From the NCBI RefSeq assembly GCF_027214005.1, contig NZ_JAPWGY010000001.1:62001-126000 (forward strand): a stretch of DNA of 64,000 nucleotides. The letters are read 5' to 3'. Positions 42,453-52,719 of the stretch are shown one piece after another (the first letter of the stretch is position 1; the number at the start of each line of letters is the position of its first letter). Below the pieces are notes generated by a model. That model was not told the origin of the DNA, made no database searches, and saw nothing but the letters and a program-made list of their open reading frames with translations. The DNA is from Kiloniella laminariae (GTDB taxonomy: Bacteria > Pseudomonadota > Alphaproteobacteria > Kiloniellales > Kiloniellaceae). The position numbers and the translations under genes are program-made.

Positions 42453-42828
42453 ATGCAACGGGCCTTTGTCAATATTCTGAGCGAGAACGTGGCTGTGTCT
42501 GCGAAGTTTTATGAAGAGCTTCTGGGGATGACCCGGCATTTTGATTCTGATTGGTTTGTCATCCTGACCCACCCTGATATTGACGGGCTGGAGTACGGGA
42601 TATTACAGCGATCATCAAATAGTACCCGAGGCCGTACGGTGCATGCCTGCCGGCGTCATCATGACGTTTGTCGTTTTGGACTGCGATGCGCTTTACCAGC
42701 AGGCTCTGCGAATGCATGCGGAGATTGTCGAAAAACCGACTGATATGCCCTACGGACAGAGGCGAATGCTTGTTCGTGATCCTGATGGAACGGTTCTGGA
42801 CATCAGTGCCCCGACGGCTCTTCTGTGA
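42453..42828 (+). pseudogene. VOC/glyoxalase-family gene broken by a frameshift
   Basis: The first part is read from ATG 42453 (GGAG upstream): MQRAFVNILSENVAVSAKFY, EELLGMTRHFDSDWFVILTH, IDGLEYGILQR. The second part, in another frame, reads DHQIVPEAV, MTFVVLDCDALYQQAL and PYGQRRMLVRDPDGTVLDIS to the stop at 42828. Together they give a complete VOC (glyoxalase/bleomycin-resistance) protein of about 125 residues with the usual ends. A one-base loss near 42610 (CAGCG|ATCAT) explains the break. It is either a real decaying gene or a sequencing error. Confidence 0.8.
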
Positions 42829-42879
42829 TGAGATGATCCTGAATTGTTGTAGCGGAGCGCAGGAAGCAGCCTGAAGCAG

Positions 42880-43386
42880 TCAGTGAGGCATTTTCTTGAA
42901 GAGATAGAGGATAATCGCCAGGAACAGAGCGCCCAATGGCATGATCAGCAATTCCCATGTCATCTGTTCAAGCAAGATGGACTTCAGGAACAGGACAGCA
43001 AGGATGACAATCACGATCTCCAGCAAAAGAGCTTTTAGCTCGGTAACAGTGCTGATATGCCACCAGGAGTTGGAGTGTGGATTATTTGAGGCCTCTTGCT
43101 CGTTGTCTGGCTGCGAGACGCCGAGAACGAAAATCCGGTAAATACCACACGCGAGGATCAATAACACGAGACCAAAGAGGAAAGTGTCGACTGCTTCGAC
43201 GATGCCAACCAACGCGACTTCTGCATCGCTTAAATGACTGTATTCTTCGGGCAGGTTTTTCTGGAAATAATTTACGATGGCTGTGTAGGTTTTGTAGCTA
43301 CCAAGATAAAACAGAAAAATCGAGCCGATCATTGAAAAGGCTGTCGCAACGAGGCTGATGTATCTGAAAGGCAGGATCCATTTCAT
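42880..43386 (-). CDS. YqhA/UPF0114-like membrane protein
   Basis: Encodes 168 residues from ATG 43386; earlier Met codons (43419, 43428) lack a site. Four hydrophobic helices are seen: YISLVATAFSMIGSIFLFYL, VDTFLFGLVLLILACGIYRI, LLLEIVIVILAVLFLKSILL and LLIMPLGALFLAIILYLFKK. These match the UPF0114/YqhA family of unknown function. It follows the amidohydrolase gene's terminator. No partner is evident. Confidence 0.72.
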   Translation of the reverse strand: MKWILPFRYISLVATAFSMIGSIFLFYLGSYKTYTAIVNYFQKNLPEEYSHLSDAEVALVGIVEAVDTFLFGLVLLILACGIYRIFVLGVSQPDNEQEASNNPHSNSWWHISTVTELKALLLEIVIVILAVLFLKSILLEQMTWELLIMPLGALFLAIILYLFKKMPH

Positions 43387-43426
43387 CGAAAAACTCTCTG
43401 TTTGAAGGACATCTCTCATTATACAC

Positions 43427-43460
43427 AAAAGGCACCTGCCGGAGAAAGCAGATGCCTTTT
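43427..43460 (-). terminator. Intrinsic terminator of the amidohydrolase gene
   Basis: On the minus strand AAAAGGCATCTGC and GCAGGTGCCTTTT form a 13-bp stem with one mismatch around TTTCTCCG, ending in a short T-run. It lies 15 bp after the stop at 43475. Confidence 0.7.
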
Positions 43461-43474
43461 ATATGGTGGCACGC

Positions 43475-45172
43475 TTAGTCTAATCCTTCGTCCTGATAGA
43501 TGTTCTCGCCTTCTAGAAAAGTTGCAAGAACCCTTGTCTTGCTGATGTCTTCAGTGGGAATGTCGAACAGATTTTGATCAAGAACGATAAAGTCAGCAAG
43601 TTTCCCGACTTCAAGAGAACCCGCGCGATCCTCTTGTCTCATGGTATATGCACCGTTGATGGTGTAAGCCTTGATGACAGCAGACAGATCGGGAAGGGCT
43701 TCTTCTCCTCGGGTCAGAGCGTGTTCCATACCAATAAAAGGATTCATCGGGCTGACATCATAGTCACTGCTCAGTGTGATTCTGGCGCCAGTGTCAAACA
43801 CGCTTCGAAGGGGGATGGGGTTATCGGCGCGGTGGCCGATCAGTTCACCTTCGGGCGCATATTCTTCGGGGAAAGTCCAGTCGCCAGCAACTTGAAAATC
43901 TGCAACGGCGTCCAGTTGTTGGAATCGTTGTAAATCAAACGGGTCTGCAATTTCAACATGGGTCAGGCGGTGGCGTCGATCGATGTGCAGGCCATTTTGG
44001 TTGCGCACGCGTTCAATGGCGTTCAGAGATTCGTGGACGGCCTGGTCGCCAATAGTATGAATCAGGAAATCGAACCCGGTTTTTTCCAGCTCGGCCATAA
44101 AGAGGGCCAAACGATCTTCGTTAAAATAGTTGAGACCTCTATTGCCTTCTATACCCAGGCCAAGATTGACTTTATAGGGGGCTTTCATCTTGGCGGTGGT
44201 GTTGCCGACAATGCCGTCACTGTAAACCTTGACCTGATTGATTCTCAGCAAGCTTTCCGGATTGTTAGAGTAGAGAGATTTCATCGTCTCCATCTGATCA
44301 TTTCCAAGTTCTGGATAAGCCCAGAGTGCAAGGTTGACGCGGGCGGTCAGGGTTCCCTCACGTTCGGCTCGTTGCCAGACAGTGTGATGGTCGCGGGTCC
44401 AGTAACTGCGGGCATCAACGACTGAAGTGATGCCATTTTCTGCAAGAAGTTCGAGGTTTTCCAGTAAGCCTTCGTACATCAGTCCCAAAAACTCAGGCGT
44501 TTTTTTATGGGCATTGGCCTCTATGATCATGCCGGCATTGTCTATCAGGATACCGTTGGGGTGGCCTGTATCCGGATCTTTGACAATGATCCCTCCGGGA
44601 GGATTGGGGGTGTCAGCTGTGATGCCTGCAGCTTTCAGTGCCTGGCTGTTGGCCCAATGGGAATGAGAGGTGAATTCCATCATCAGTGCCGGACGATTAT
44701 GGATAGATTGATCAAGGATTTCGACAGGTGGACGTGCCGTATCGAGTAGATCCCCGATATAATGTCCCCAGCCGAGCACCCAGTTTGTGCCGATCTGTCG
44801 GGGAGCGCAGTCGATGAATTCCTCATGATAGGTCTCAGGATCTCTGCCCGCTTCAAGCATGCAGGTTCCAGCTGCAAGGTTCCCTGCTTCAAGCGGATGC
44901 ATATGAACATCATGAATTCCCGGCATGACAAATCTGCCGTTCAGGTCGATGATCTGTGTTGTTTCTGTTAAAAAAGATTCAGCTTCTTTCGCGTTGCCGA
45001 TAAAAATAATTTCGCCCTGGTCCACGACCATCGCTTCAGCCCAAGGCTGTGAGGGGTTGACCGTGTAAATCATGGCATTGGTGATAAGCAGGTCTGCAGC
45101 CTGTGTGCCGGATGTCGACAAGGTGAGCGCAGCTGCCAAGGCGAGTGAAATTGCAGGATGTCCGGGCATCAT
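43475..45172 (-). CDS. Secreted amidohydrolase (YtcJ-like)
   Basis: Encodes 565 residues from ATG 45172, with AAGGAT just upstream; the frame extends to 45277 but that part lacks signal-peptide or domain features. A Sec signal (PAISLALAAALTLSTSGTQA, cleavage near residue 25) precedes the amidohydrolase-3 fold. It has ADLLITNAMIYTVNPSQPWA, the metal motif GIHDVHMHPLEAG, and near the C-terminus ITLSSDYDVSPMNPF and YTINGAYTMRQEDRAGSLEV. Binuclear-metal hydrolases of this branch act on amides or cyclic compounds, with substrates mostly unknown. Export to the periplasm is unusual enough to note. The LysR pseudogene upstream may once have regulated it. Confidence 0.82.
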   Translation of the reverse strand: MMPGHPAISLALAAALTLSTSGTQAADLLITNAMIYTVNPSQPWAEAMVVDQGEIIFIGNAKEAESFLTETTQIIDLNGRFVMPGIHDVHMHPLEAGNLAAGTCMLEAGRDPETYHEEFIDCAPRQIGTNWVLGWGHYIGDLLDTARPPVEILDQSIHNRPALMMEFTSHSHWANSQALKAAGITADTPNPPGGIIVKDPDTGHPNGILIDNAGMIIEANAHKKTPEFLGLMYEGLLENLELLAENGITSVVDARSYWTRDHHTVWQRAEREGTLTARVNLALWAYPELGNDQMETMKSLYSNNPESLLRINQVKVYSDGIVGNTTAKMKAPYKVNLGLGIEGNRGLNYFNEDRLALFMAELEKTGFDFLIHTIGDQAVHESLNAIERVRNQNGLHIDRRHRLTHVEIADPFDLQRFQQLDAVADFQVAGDWTFPEEYAPEGELIGHRADNPIPLRSVFDTGARITLSSDYDVSPMNPFIGMEHALTRGEEALPDLSAVIKAYTINGAYTMRQEDRAGSLEVGKLADFIVLDQNLFDIPTEDISKTRVLATFLEGENIYQDEGLD

Positions 45173-45512
45173 GTCTATCCTTTGTCTGGATGGGTAGGGC
45201 AAGAGCCATAGAGGTTTATGGTGTTGGAATATTGCCTGTTTGTATAGGCCTATAGGTAATTGCAGATTGCCCGACAAAAAAGTGAAACTTCCTCATCGAA
45301 TTGATGCAAAAAATCTATAGGTGAAAAGTTGAGACAACCGGTCTGGTATGCGGGAGGGGATCTTGCCAAGATGGGCTCGAATAACAAATCACGAATATTG
45401 ATGGGGAAAATCCTGGTGGCACAGGCCGCAACTATTGCAGGCAGATCGTTTTCGGGATCAACGACCCAGCTGTCACAAAAAACGGCTCTTTTTTGCGATA
45501 AGGGCTGGCGTT
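45173..45512. other. 340-bp gap upstream of the amidohydrolase gene
   Basis: No supported gene. The 70-codon plus-strand ORF at 45329 has no family features or ribosome site. A perfect 12-bp palindrome, TATAGGCCTATA, lies at 45243-45254, 71 bp before the amidohydrolase start and likely near its promoter. Confidence 0.5.
45243..45254. promoter_or_regulatory. 12-bp palindrome TATAGGCCTATA
   Basis: A perfect 12-bp palindrome upstream of the amidohydrolase gene; the related word CTATAGG recurs at 45313-45320. It may be an operator. Nothing else supports this. Confidence 0.3.
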
Positions 45513-46417
45513 CTAGATCCCGGGTGTTGTCGTGCTTTTGAGGATCCAGCTGTGCAGTTTCTCGGCAGAAGGGCGTTTGGCAAAACGCGGGTGTTGGAGT
45601 AGGTAGAAAGCTTCCTGTGTTTCGAGAATGAGGTCAAAAAGCCTGACGAGACTGCCGTCCTCGATCAGGTCGCGGGCCATGGACAGGCTGCCCAGTACAA
45701 TGCCATGGCCCAGGGTTGCGGCGTCGAGAGCCAAAGCCGGATCGCTAAAGTTCATACCGGTAATGAAATCAAGTTCTGCTGCACCTGCCAGATGGAGCCA
45801 TGACTGCCAATCGTCTTTTCTTTCATCGTGCAGAAGAGGATAGAAGGCCAGATCTGCCGGGGTGGTGATCGCTTGTTCCGGCGTGAGCATTCCTGGTGCA
45901 CAAAGTGGCGACAGATAATCGGGGAAAAGTCTGGTGGCCTCTATTCCTGGCCAGTTTCCATCGCCATAAACAATGGCCAGATCGATTTCACTGCTTTCGA
46001 GATCAAAAGAGTCATCACTGGTGTAGACCCACAGGGTTGGATATCCGGGCAGCTTGCCTTGAGTGTGCTCAGGCGGGGGAGGAGCCATTTGCGTGCGATC
46101 ATGGGGGTGGTCGCCAGAACAACGGAACCGGGTTTGAGGTAGTGATCCAGACGGTGCTGCCCTTGAGAGAGGATGCCCAGCATTCTGGTGGCAGTTTCCA
46201 GGAAATCACGGCCTGCATCAGTCAGGATGACCGAACGTTTCACCCGGCGAAACAGGGGTTGTCCAAAAAACTCTTCCAGTGCCTTGATCTGATGGCTCAC
46301 AGCAGACTGGGTGATGTTCAGCTCTGCAGAAGCGAGGGAAAAACTCCCGAGGCGGGCTGCGGCTTCGAAACCTTCAAGCGAGGTCAGGGGAGGGAGGCGT
46401 CCGAATCTTCTGTTCAT
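45513..46417 (-). pseudogene. LysR (GcvA-like) regulator gene broken by a frameshift
   Basis: Reading from ATG 46417 gives a LysR protein: RRFGRLPPLTSLEGFEAAAR, then ITQSAVSHQIKALEEFFGQP, typical of GcvA/AmpR-like LysR proteins, to KWLLPRLSTLKASCPDIQ. The rest of the effector domain is in another frame (TLWVYTSDDSFDLESSEIDL, through LHSWILKSTTTPGI). A single-base loss in the AA run near 46037 joins them as CPDIQ-TLWVYTSDD. It is either a pseudogene or a sequencing error. It lies directly upstream of the amidohydrolase gene. Confidence 0.8.
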
Positions 46418-46645
46418 GAGCAAAATTGATGGAAATGGATCATTTGTGCTGCTGCGTTTCTTCCTGAACTGCAAAATATACTTAAACTTAGGCCGAAAAT
46501 ATAAATTTTCGGTTTCTCCTGTGATGAAATTTTTTTGTCTTTAAGTGGCAGCAATGTGGGTATCAGGAGAGGAGGGGATACTGGTGGAATTTATTCTGTC
46601 GTCCAGGAACAGTCTGTCTTGCGAGTTCAGTCGCGTTCCTGCCTC

Positions 46646-46682
46646 AAAAAAAAGCCCCGTCCTGTTGAGGTCGGGGCTTTTT
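46646..46682. terminator. Bidirectional intrinsic terminator of greA
   Basis: On the minus strand AAAAAGCCCCGACC pairs with GGACGGGGCTTTTT, with one mismatched pair near the loop, and then four more T. A-runs flank both sides. It lies 16 bp after the greA stop. Confidence 0.9.
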
Positions 46683-46697
46683 GCAGCACTTGATCGC

Positions 46698-47174
46698 TTA
46701 GATATACTGGATCTTTACGATTTCATAGCCTTTGTCACCAGCGGGCGTTCTGACTTCAATCGTATCGCCTTCTTCCTTGCCAATCATGGCACGGGCGATA
46801 GGGGAAGTAATGGCTATCCGTCCGGCTTTAACGTCAGCTTCAAGGTCTCCTACCAGTTGGTAAGTGGACTCTTCGTCGGTGTCCTCATCGGCAATGGTCA
46901 CTGTTGCGCCGAATTTGACTGTTGAGCCAGACATGGTGGCCACGTCAATGACTTCGGCACGGGAAATCCGTGCTTCCAGTTCCAGAACGCGCCCTTCGAT
47001 GAAGCTCTGTTTTTCGCGTGCAGCGTGATATTCGGCGTTCTCGGAGAGATCACCGTGCTCACGTGCTTCTGCAATTGCACGAATAACAGTCGGCCGTTCA
47101 ACCACTTTGAGGTTGCGTAACTCTTCTTCAAGTCGGGCAAGGCCCTCCTTGGTCATAGGGAACTTTTCACTCAT
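46698..47174 (-). CDS. greA: Transcription elongation factor GreA
   Basis: Encodes 158 residues from ATG 47174 ([20 protein letters not shown]), the usual GreA length; the frame extends ten codons upstream. The N-terminal coiled coil carries [17 protein letters not shown], whose acidic residues reach the RNA polymerase active site. The C-terminal FKBP-like domain includes [18 protein letters not shown]. It stimulates transcript cleavage to rescue stalled polymerase. It follows carB by 84 bp, with a hairpin between them. Confidence 0.95.
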   Translation of the reverse strand: MSEKFPMTKEGLARLEEELRNLKVVERPTVIRAIAEAREHGDLSENAEYHAAREKQSFIEGRVLELEARISRAEVIDVATMSGSTVKFGATVTIADEDTDEESTYQLVGDLEADVKAGRIAITSPIARAMIGKEEGDTIEVRTPAGDKGYEIVKIQYI

Positions 47175-47211
47175 TCGCGTTTCCAGGCGCAGGCGTTGAT
47201 ACAAACAGCAA

Positions 47212-47249
47212 CTCCCGATTCTACCGCATGATTCGGGCGGAATCGGGAG
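47212..47249 (-). other. Hairpin between carB and greA
   Basis: CTCCCGATTC (47212-47221) and GAATCGGGAG (47240-47249) pair over 10 bp, with inner CCGC/GCGG extending the stem. The minus-strand tail after it (TTGCTGTTTG) is a poor U-tract, so it may be a weak terminator, a processing site, or protect the car mRNA. Confidence 0.55.
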
Positions 47250-47258
47250 CCAGCTATA

Positions 47259-50200
47259 CTAGAACGAAGTATTAAAATAGGCCTGAAGTGGCGCGACTTC
47301 AAGTCGTCCTTCACGTTTTGCCTTTAATGCCTCAACCATAGCCCAGGCACCATTGGCTGTTGTGGAGTATGGAACCGAGTTATCCAGCGCTCCCCGACGG
47401 ATGTTAAAGCTGTCTGCAATCGCTTTTGGTCCCTCGGTTGTGTTGATGATCAGGTGTATCTGACCGGACTTGATCGCATCAAGGATATTTGGTCGACCTT
47501 CGCGAACTTTAAGGACGGATGTGACTTCAATTCCCTGCTCCTGAAGATGTTCTGCAGTCCCGCTGGTGGCCACCAGTTTGTAGCCGAGATCAAGAAGGTC
47601 ACGGGCAATACTGACCATTTCCGGTTTGTCCCGGTCTTTGACAGAGAGAAAGACAGTTCCGCTGTCCGGCAGGTTGGAGCCAGCTGCAATCTGGGATTTC
47701 AGGAAAGCGCGGCCAAAAGAGGTATCAAGACCCATGACTTCGCCTGTCGACCGCATTTCCGGGCCGAGAACCACGTCGACACCGGGGAAGCGGTTGAAGG
47801 GGAAGACGGCTTCCTTGATTGCGATATGATCGCCGCGCTCGCGGTTGATTTCAATCCCGGCCAGTTTTTCCCCGGCCATAACCCGCGAGGCGATCTTGGC
47901 AATGGCGTTCCCGGTTGCCTTGGCGACAAAAGGTACGGTCCGGCTGGCGCGGGGGTTAACTTCGAGGATGTAGATTACATCATCCTTTACCGCGAACTGG
48001 ATATTCATCAGGCCGACGACATTGAGCGCGATGGCAAGTTTTTCTGCCTGCAGGGAGATTTCGGCAATGATCTCTGGCTTCAGACTGTGTGGAGGCAGAG
48101 AACAAGCAGAATCTCCTGAGTGAATACCAGCCTCTTCGATGTGTTCCATGATGCCGGCGATAAAGACATCGCTGCCGTCACAGATGGCATCGACGTCAAC
48201 TTCGATTGCATCCTGCAGATAACCGTCAATCAGGACAGGGTTTTTACCTGAAACCTGTACCGCTGTCGTGATGTAACGCTCAAGCTGGTCGGTATTGTGG
48301 ATGATTTCCATGGCGCGTCCGCCCAGCACATAGGAAGGTCGGATCACAACTGGAAAGCCGATGCGCTCGGCGACGGCAAAGGCCTGTTCCCGGGTTGTTG
48401 CTGTCCCATTGGTGGGCTGGCGCAGGTCAAGATCCTGCAGCAGGTGTTGGAAGCGCTCACGGTCTTCGGCCAGATCAATGGCGTCAGGAGAGGTGCCGAG
48501 AATTGGGATGCCCGCGTCTTCCAGTGCCTGGGAGAGTTTCAGGGGGGTCTGGCCACCGAACTGAACAATAACCCCTTTGAGGGTGCCATTGCTCTGTTCC
48601 TTGCGGGCAATCTCGATCACATCTTCGGCGGTGAGGGGCTCGAAGTACAGGCGGTCAGAGGTATCGTAATCTGTGGAAACCGTTTCTGGATTACAGTTGA
48701 CCATGATGGTCTCATACCCGGCTTCGCTCAAAGCATAAGCAGCATGCACACAGCAGTAGTCAAACTCGATGCCCTGGCCGATACGGTTTGGTCCGCCACC
48801 AAGGATCATGATTTTTTCCCGGTCGGTGGGCTCAGCTTCACATTCTGCCGGGTTGACGCCGTCGCCTTCATAACAGGAGTACATGTAGGGTGTTGTCGAG
48901 GGGAATTCCCCCGCACAGGTGTCGATCCGCTTGTATACCGGTAGGACATTCAGGCTGCGGCGATGTGCTGAAACAGCTGCTTCTTCCTGTCCGGTTAGTT
49001 CGGCCAGGCGAACATCGGCAAATCCCATTTTCTTGAGGCTGAGGAAAGACTGACGATCCATCGGCAGGCCCTTGCTCCGGATCTCTTCTTCGATCTGGAC
49101 GATATCTTCGATCTGTCGAATGAACCAGGGATCAAACTTGGTAACGCTGAATATTTCCTGAACGCTCAGGCCATGACGGATCGCCTGGGCGATGGTCAGC
49201 ATGCGGTCTTTTGTCGGCTTGGCGAGGAAGGATCTGATGGCATCTTTGTCAATCTGACCGTCACTGTTTACCGCCCCGGGAATCTTGACTTCGTTAAAGC
49301 CGGTCAGGCCCGTTTCCATGGAACGCAGGGCTTTTTGCACAGATTCGGCAAAACTGCGGCCAATCGACATGGCTTCACCGACAGACTTCATTGCGGTTGT
49401 CAGATAATCTTCGGCACCGGGGAATTTCTCGAAGGTGAAACGCGGGATCTTGGTGACGACATAATCAATTGTCGGTTCGAAAGACGCCGGAGTGACCTTG
49501 GTGATGTCGTTTTTCAACTCATCCAGTGTATAGCCAACAGCAAGCTTCGCAGCGATCTTGGCGATCGGGAAGCCTGTGGCTTTGGAGGCCAGTGCCGAGG
49601 AACGGGAAACCCTCGGGTTCATTTCGATAACAACGAGTTCGCCGTTTTCGGGGTTGAGGCCGAACTGGACGTTGGAACCGCCAGTATCAACACCGATCTC
49701 GCGCAGGCAGGCAATCGAAGCATCGCGGAGGATCTGGTATTCCTTGTCGGTCAGGGTCAGTGCAGGTGCGACGGTGACGGAATCCCCGGTGTGGATGCCC
49801 ATCGGGTCGATATTCTCGATCGAGCAGATGATAATGCAGTTGTCGGCACAATCGCGGACAACTTCCATTTCATATTCTTTCCAGCCCAAGACCGACTGCT
49901 CAACCAGAACTTCTTTGGTTGGGGAGGCCTTGAGACCGCTCTTGATGATCTCTTCAAATTCCTGCTGGTTGTAGGCAATGCCGCCGCCGGTTCCACCCAG
50001 TGTAAAGGACGGGCGGATGATGGCTGGCAAACCGACAAACTCAAGTGCTTCAAGGGCCTCTTCGTAGCTGTGTACGACCTCGGAGCGTGGGGATTTCAGG
50101 CCGATTTTCTCCATGGCTGTGCGGAACAGCAGGCGATCTTCGGCTTTCTCGATAACATCGGCTTTCGCCCCGATCAACTCAACACCATGTTTCTGCAACA

Positions 50201-50519
50201 CACCGCTCCGCTCGAGCGCCAGACCCGTATTGAGGGCTGTTTGCCCACCCATGGTCGGCAGCAGAGCATCAGGTTTTTCTTTCTCGATGATTTTCTCAAC
50301 GATTTCCGGGGTGATCGGCTCGATATAGGTCGCATCGGCCAGGCCCGGGTCTGTCATGATGGTTGCCGGGTTGGAGTTGACCAGAATAACCCGGTAGCCT
50401 TCTTCGCGCAGCGCTTTACAGGCCTGGGCACCGGAGTAATCAAATTCACAGGCCTGCCCGATGATAATAGGTCCGGCACCGATGATCATAACCGATTTGA
50501 TGTCTGTTCTCTTTGGCAT
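47259..50519 (-). CDS. carB: Carbamoyl-phosphate synthase large subunit
   Basis: Encodes 1086 residues from ATG 50519 ([20 protein letters not shown]), close to E. coli CarB (1073); the frame extends 27 codons upstream without a site. Two homologous ATP-grasp halves are seen: one begins there, the other near [20 protein letters not shown] (residue 570). The second ATP-grasp half contains [16 protein letters not shown]. The C-terminal allosteric domain ends near [20 protein letters not shown]. It makes carbamoyl phosphate for pyrimidine and arginine synthesis. It follows carA by 122 bp. Confidence 0.97.
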   Translation of the reverse strand: MPKRTDIKSVMIIGAGPIIIGQACEFDYSGAQACKALREEGYRVILVNSNPATIMTDPGLADATYIEPITPEIVEKIIEKEKPDALLPTMGGQTALNTGLALERSGVLQKHGVELIGAKADVIEKAEDRLLFRTAMEKIGLKSPRSEVVHSYEEALEALEFVGLPAIIRPSFTLGGTGGGIAYNQQEFEEIIKSGLKASPTKEVLVEQSVLGWKEYEMEVVRDCADNCIIICSIENIDPMGIHTGDSVTVAPALTLTDKEYQILRDASIACLREIGVDTGGSNVQFGLNPENGELVVIEMNPRVSRSSALASKATGFPIAKIAAKLAVGYTLDELKNDITKVTPASFEPTIDYVVTKIPRFTFEKFPGAEDYLTTAMKSVGEAMSIGRSFAESVQKALRSMETGLTGFNEVKIPGAVNSDGQIDKDAIRSFLAKPTKDRMLTIAQAIRHGLSVQEIFSVTKFDPWFIRQIEDIVQIEEEIRSKGLPMDRQSFLSLKKMGFADVRLAELTGQEEAAVSAHRRSLNVLPVYKRIDTCAGEFPSTTPYMYSCYEGDGVNPAECEAEPTDREKIMILGGGPNRIGQGIEFDYCCVHAAYALSEAGYETIMVNCNPETVSTDYDTSDRLYFEPLTAEDVIEIARKEQSNGTLKGVIVQFGGQTPLKLSQALEDAGIPILGTSPDAIDLAEDRERFQHLLQDLDLRQPTNGTATTREQAFAVAERIGFPVVIRPSYVLGGRAMEIIHNTDQLERYITTAVQVSGKNPVLIDGYLQDAIEVDVDAICDGSDVFIAGIMEHIEEAGIHSGDSACSLPPHSLKPEIIAEISLQAEKLAIALNVVGLMNIQFAVKDDVIYILEVNPRASRTVPFVAKATGNAIAKIASRVMAGEKLAGIEINRERGDHIAIKEAVFPFNRFPGVDVVLGPEMRSTGEVMGLDTSFGRAFLKSQIAAGSNLPDSGTVFLSVKDRDKPEMVSIARDLLDLGYKLVATSGTAEHLQEQGIEVTSVLKVREGRPNILDAIKSGQIHLIINTTEGPKAIADSFNIRRGALDNSVPYSTTANGAWAMVEALKAKREGRLEVAPLQAYFNTSF

Positions 50520-50641
50520 GGTCTGCTCTACTCGTCTTTGTCTGGATGTCCGGTATCTGTCAGCGAAAGACAGTTGGACGTGTTCATTTATCGATCTCAA
50601 AGAAGTGGCGGCTGCTGGGATATCAGCGCCGCCACAAAACC

Positions 50642-51856
50642 CTATTTTCGTCGTTCAGCCATCAGATCCCGGAACCGCTTGAACAGGTACTGACTGTCCT
50701 GGGGACCAGGTGAGGCCTCGGGGTGGTACTGCACCGAAAAGACTGGCCGGTCCTTGAGACGTATTCCCTGGTTTGTGCTGTCAAACAGGGAAATGTGGGT
50801 CTCTTCAACATTTGCCGGAAGGCTTGTCTTATCAACCATGAAGCCGTGGTTCTGGCTGGTGATCTCGACCTTGTTGGTTGTGAAATCCTTGACCGGGTGG
50901 TTGGCGCCACGGTGTCCGAGGTGCATTTTTGTTGTCTTGGCGCCCAGAGCCAGTGCCAGGATCTGGTGCCCCAGACAGATGCCGAAGATCGGAAGCTCCT
51001 TGTGGGTCAGAAGCTCTTGCACCATGGGAATGGCGTAAATTCCTGTGGCAGCGGGGTCGCCCGGGCCGTTGGAAAGGAAAACGCCATCCGGCTTATGTGC
51101 CAGAATTTCACTTGCCGTTGTTTCTGCGGGGACAACAGTGACCCGGCACCCCTGGGAGGCCAGTGAACGGAGAATGTTGCGCTTGGCGCCAAAATCGACG
51201 GCCACAACATGAAACTCCGGATCGGTGAGCGCGGTATAGCCTGCTTCCAGGTCCCAGCGCTGCTCATCCCACTTTGTTGTCTGGCTGCAGGTAACTTCCC
51301 TGGCCAGATCCATACCGTTCAGCCCTGGCCAGGCCGCTGCTTTGGCGCGCAGGGCTTCAAGGTCAAACTTGCCATCGGGATGGTGAGCTATACAGCCGTT
51401 TGGCGCGCCTCCGTCACGGATCAGGCGGGTGAGAACCCGGGTATCAATACCAGAGATCGCGCTCAGGTTATGGGATTTCAGCCAGGTATCCAGATCGCGG
51501 GTTGCGCGCCAGTTGGATGGCTGGGTGATATCGACGCGGAAAATGGCACCGCGGCAGGAGGGAGTAATGGTCTCGATATCCTGTTCGTTGGTCCCGACAT
51601 TTCCGATATGAGGGAAGGTAAAGGTAATGATCTGTCCAGCATAGGAAGGGTCGGTCAGGATTTCCTGATAACCGGTCATCGAGGTGTTGAAGCAAACTTC
51701 CGCAACGGCCTCTCCCTCTGCGCCGAGACCCATACCCCAAAAGACCTTGCCATCTGCGAGTACAAGAACGGCAGTGGCTCCGGCGGGCTGTTGGCAGGCA
51801 GAATCAATAGCCCCTGTCTGTGCGACGGGGGGTTCATGCGATTTCATCTCATTCAT
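50642..51856 (-). CDS. carA: Carbamoyl-phosphate synthase small subunit
   Basis: Encodes 404 residues from ATG 51856 (AAGGA nine bases before); an upstream TTG at 51877 would include that site. The N-terminal CPSase domain ([40 protein letters not shown]) is followed by the class-I glutamine amidotransferase domain: nucleophile Cys in [14 protein letters not shown] and catalytic His in [12 protein letters not shown]. It supplies ammonia from glutamine to CarB. The gene heads carA-carB, with a good sigma-70 promoter upstream. Confidence 0.96.
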   Translation of the reverse strand: MNEMKSHEPPVAQTGAIDSACQQPAGATAVLVLADGKVFWGMGLGAEGEAVAEVCFNTSMTGYQEILTDPSYAGQIITFTFPHIGNVGTNEQDIETITPSCRGAIFRVDITQPSNWRATRDLDTWLKSHNLSAISGIDTRVLTRLIRDGGAPNGCIAHHPDGKFDLEALRAKAAAWPGLNGMDLAREVTCSQTTKWDEQRWDLEAGYTALTDPEFHVVAVDFGAKRNILRSLASQGCRVTVVPAETTASEILAHKPDGVFLSNGPGDPAATGIYAIPMVQELLTHKELPIFGICLGHQILALALGAKTTKMHLGHRGANHPVKDFTTNKVEITSQNHGFMVDKTSLPANVEETHISLFDSTNQGIRLKDRPVFSVQYHPEASPGPQDSQYLFKRFRDLMAERRK

Positions 51857-51923
51857 GGAGGAGCGTCCTTCAGGCAAACGTGCAGACAGACGTGTGCGTC
51901 AGCAAATTAATGGCTGAGGCCTT

Positions 51924-51952
51924 TGTATAAGCATAAGTTCCCCGGAGGTCAA
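51924..51952 (-). promoter_or_regulatory. Sigma-70 promoter of carAB
   Basis: On the minus strand TTGACC (51947-51952) and TATACA (51924-51929) are separated by exactly 17 bp, about 68 bp before the carA start. Both hexamers are near consensus. No leader peptide or attenuator was seen in the 60-base leader. Confidence 0.75.
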
Positions 51953-52071
51953 GAAAAAGAGTTCAATAAAATATCTTTTAAAAACAGTAACTTAGTCTCT
52001 TCATCTAAACTTTGCCATTTTGTGAGTTTTAGGTTAGGTTCTGGTCCTTTCCAACGTGTTCGGGGCAAACG

Positions 52072-52524
52072 ATGCTACGCAACAGCTTGAATGATGCGCT
52101 TAAAGAAGCCATGCGAAGTAAAGATAAACTAGCGATTTCAACGCTTAGGCTTATCCTTGCTGCTTTAAAAGACCGTGATATTGCAGCGCGTGGCGAAGCA
52201 CGGGATCAGATTGGCGAAGAAGAAGTTCTGGAAATGCTCCAGAAAATGATTCGTCAGCGGCGTGATTCTGTAGAAATGTATGAAAAAGCCGGTCGTTCTG
52301 AATTGGCCGAACGTGAGCTGAGCGAGATCACGGTGATCGAGGGCTTCCTTCCCCAGCAGATGTCTGCTGAGGAGGTCGAGCAGGTCGTAACCGATCTTGT
52401 CGCAGAACTTGGTGCAGACTCCATCAAGGATATGGGCCGGGTTATGGGCGTGCTGAAAGAAAGATACGCCGGAAAAATGGATTTTGGTAAAGCCAGTGGT
52501 CTGGTGAAGACAAAACTGGTCTAG
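52072..52524 (+). CDS. yqeY: GatB/YqeY domain protein
   Basis: Encodes 150 residues: MLRNSLNDALKEAMRSKDKL at the start, STLRLILAALKDRDIAARGE, VLEMLQKMIRQRRDSVEMYE, and KASGLVKTKLV at the end. This is the free-standing tail domain of GatB, thought to bind tRNA. The gene commonly lies next to dnaG-rpoD in alphaproteobacteria, as here, and is divergent from carA. Confidence 0.9.
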   Translation: MLRNSLNDALKEAMRSKDKLAISTLRLILAALKDRDIAARGEARDQIGEEEVLEMLQKMIRQRRDSVEMYEKAGRSELAERELSEITVIEGFLPQQMSAEEVEQVVTDLVAELGADSIKDMGRVMGVLKERYAGKMDFGKASGLVKTKLV

Positions 52525-52600
52525 TCCATACAGACACAGGCCGTTATTCCCAGAGGGAGTCCGGCCTTGCAAGAAAGTTCCCGACTTCGGGAGACAGAAA

Positions 52601-52631
52601 CAGAACCTGCAGTTGATGCGGGTTCTGTTTT
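52601..52631 (+). terminator. Intrinsic terminator of yqeY
   Basis: CAGAACCTGC (52601-52610) and GCGGGTTCTG (52618-52627) form a 10-bp stem with one G.U around AGTTGAT, followed by TTTTCTCGTTTT. It separates yqeY from dnaG. Confidence 0.85.
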
Positions 52632-52719
52632 CTCGTTTTGGCAGATGTGGTGCCCGGTTATAATATTCTGTTAAAATTTTCGGGTAGAAATTATGCCAGA
52701 AACTTTTGAACGGAATTTT

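Noticed and set aside
42453-42828. Programmed frameshifting in the VOC gene
   Set aside because: No slippery heptamer, downstream pseudoknot or Shine-Dalgarno-like stimulator is visible; a one-base lesion is simpler.
45329-45541. 70-residue frame upstream of the amidohydrolase gene
   Set aside because: No family features or ribosome site, and it overlaps the end of the LysR pseudogene.
49173-50693. 506-residue open frame on the plus strand across the 5' half of carB
   Set aside because: It lies entirely opposite carB, has no family motifs, and is an antisense shadow of a long high-scoring gene.
51857-52071. Leader peptide or attenuator before carA
   Set aside because: The leader after the promoter has no short ORF rich in Arg or pyrimidine-linked codons and no terminator hairpin.
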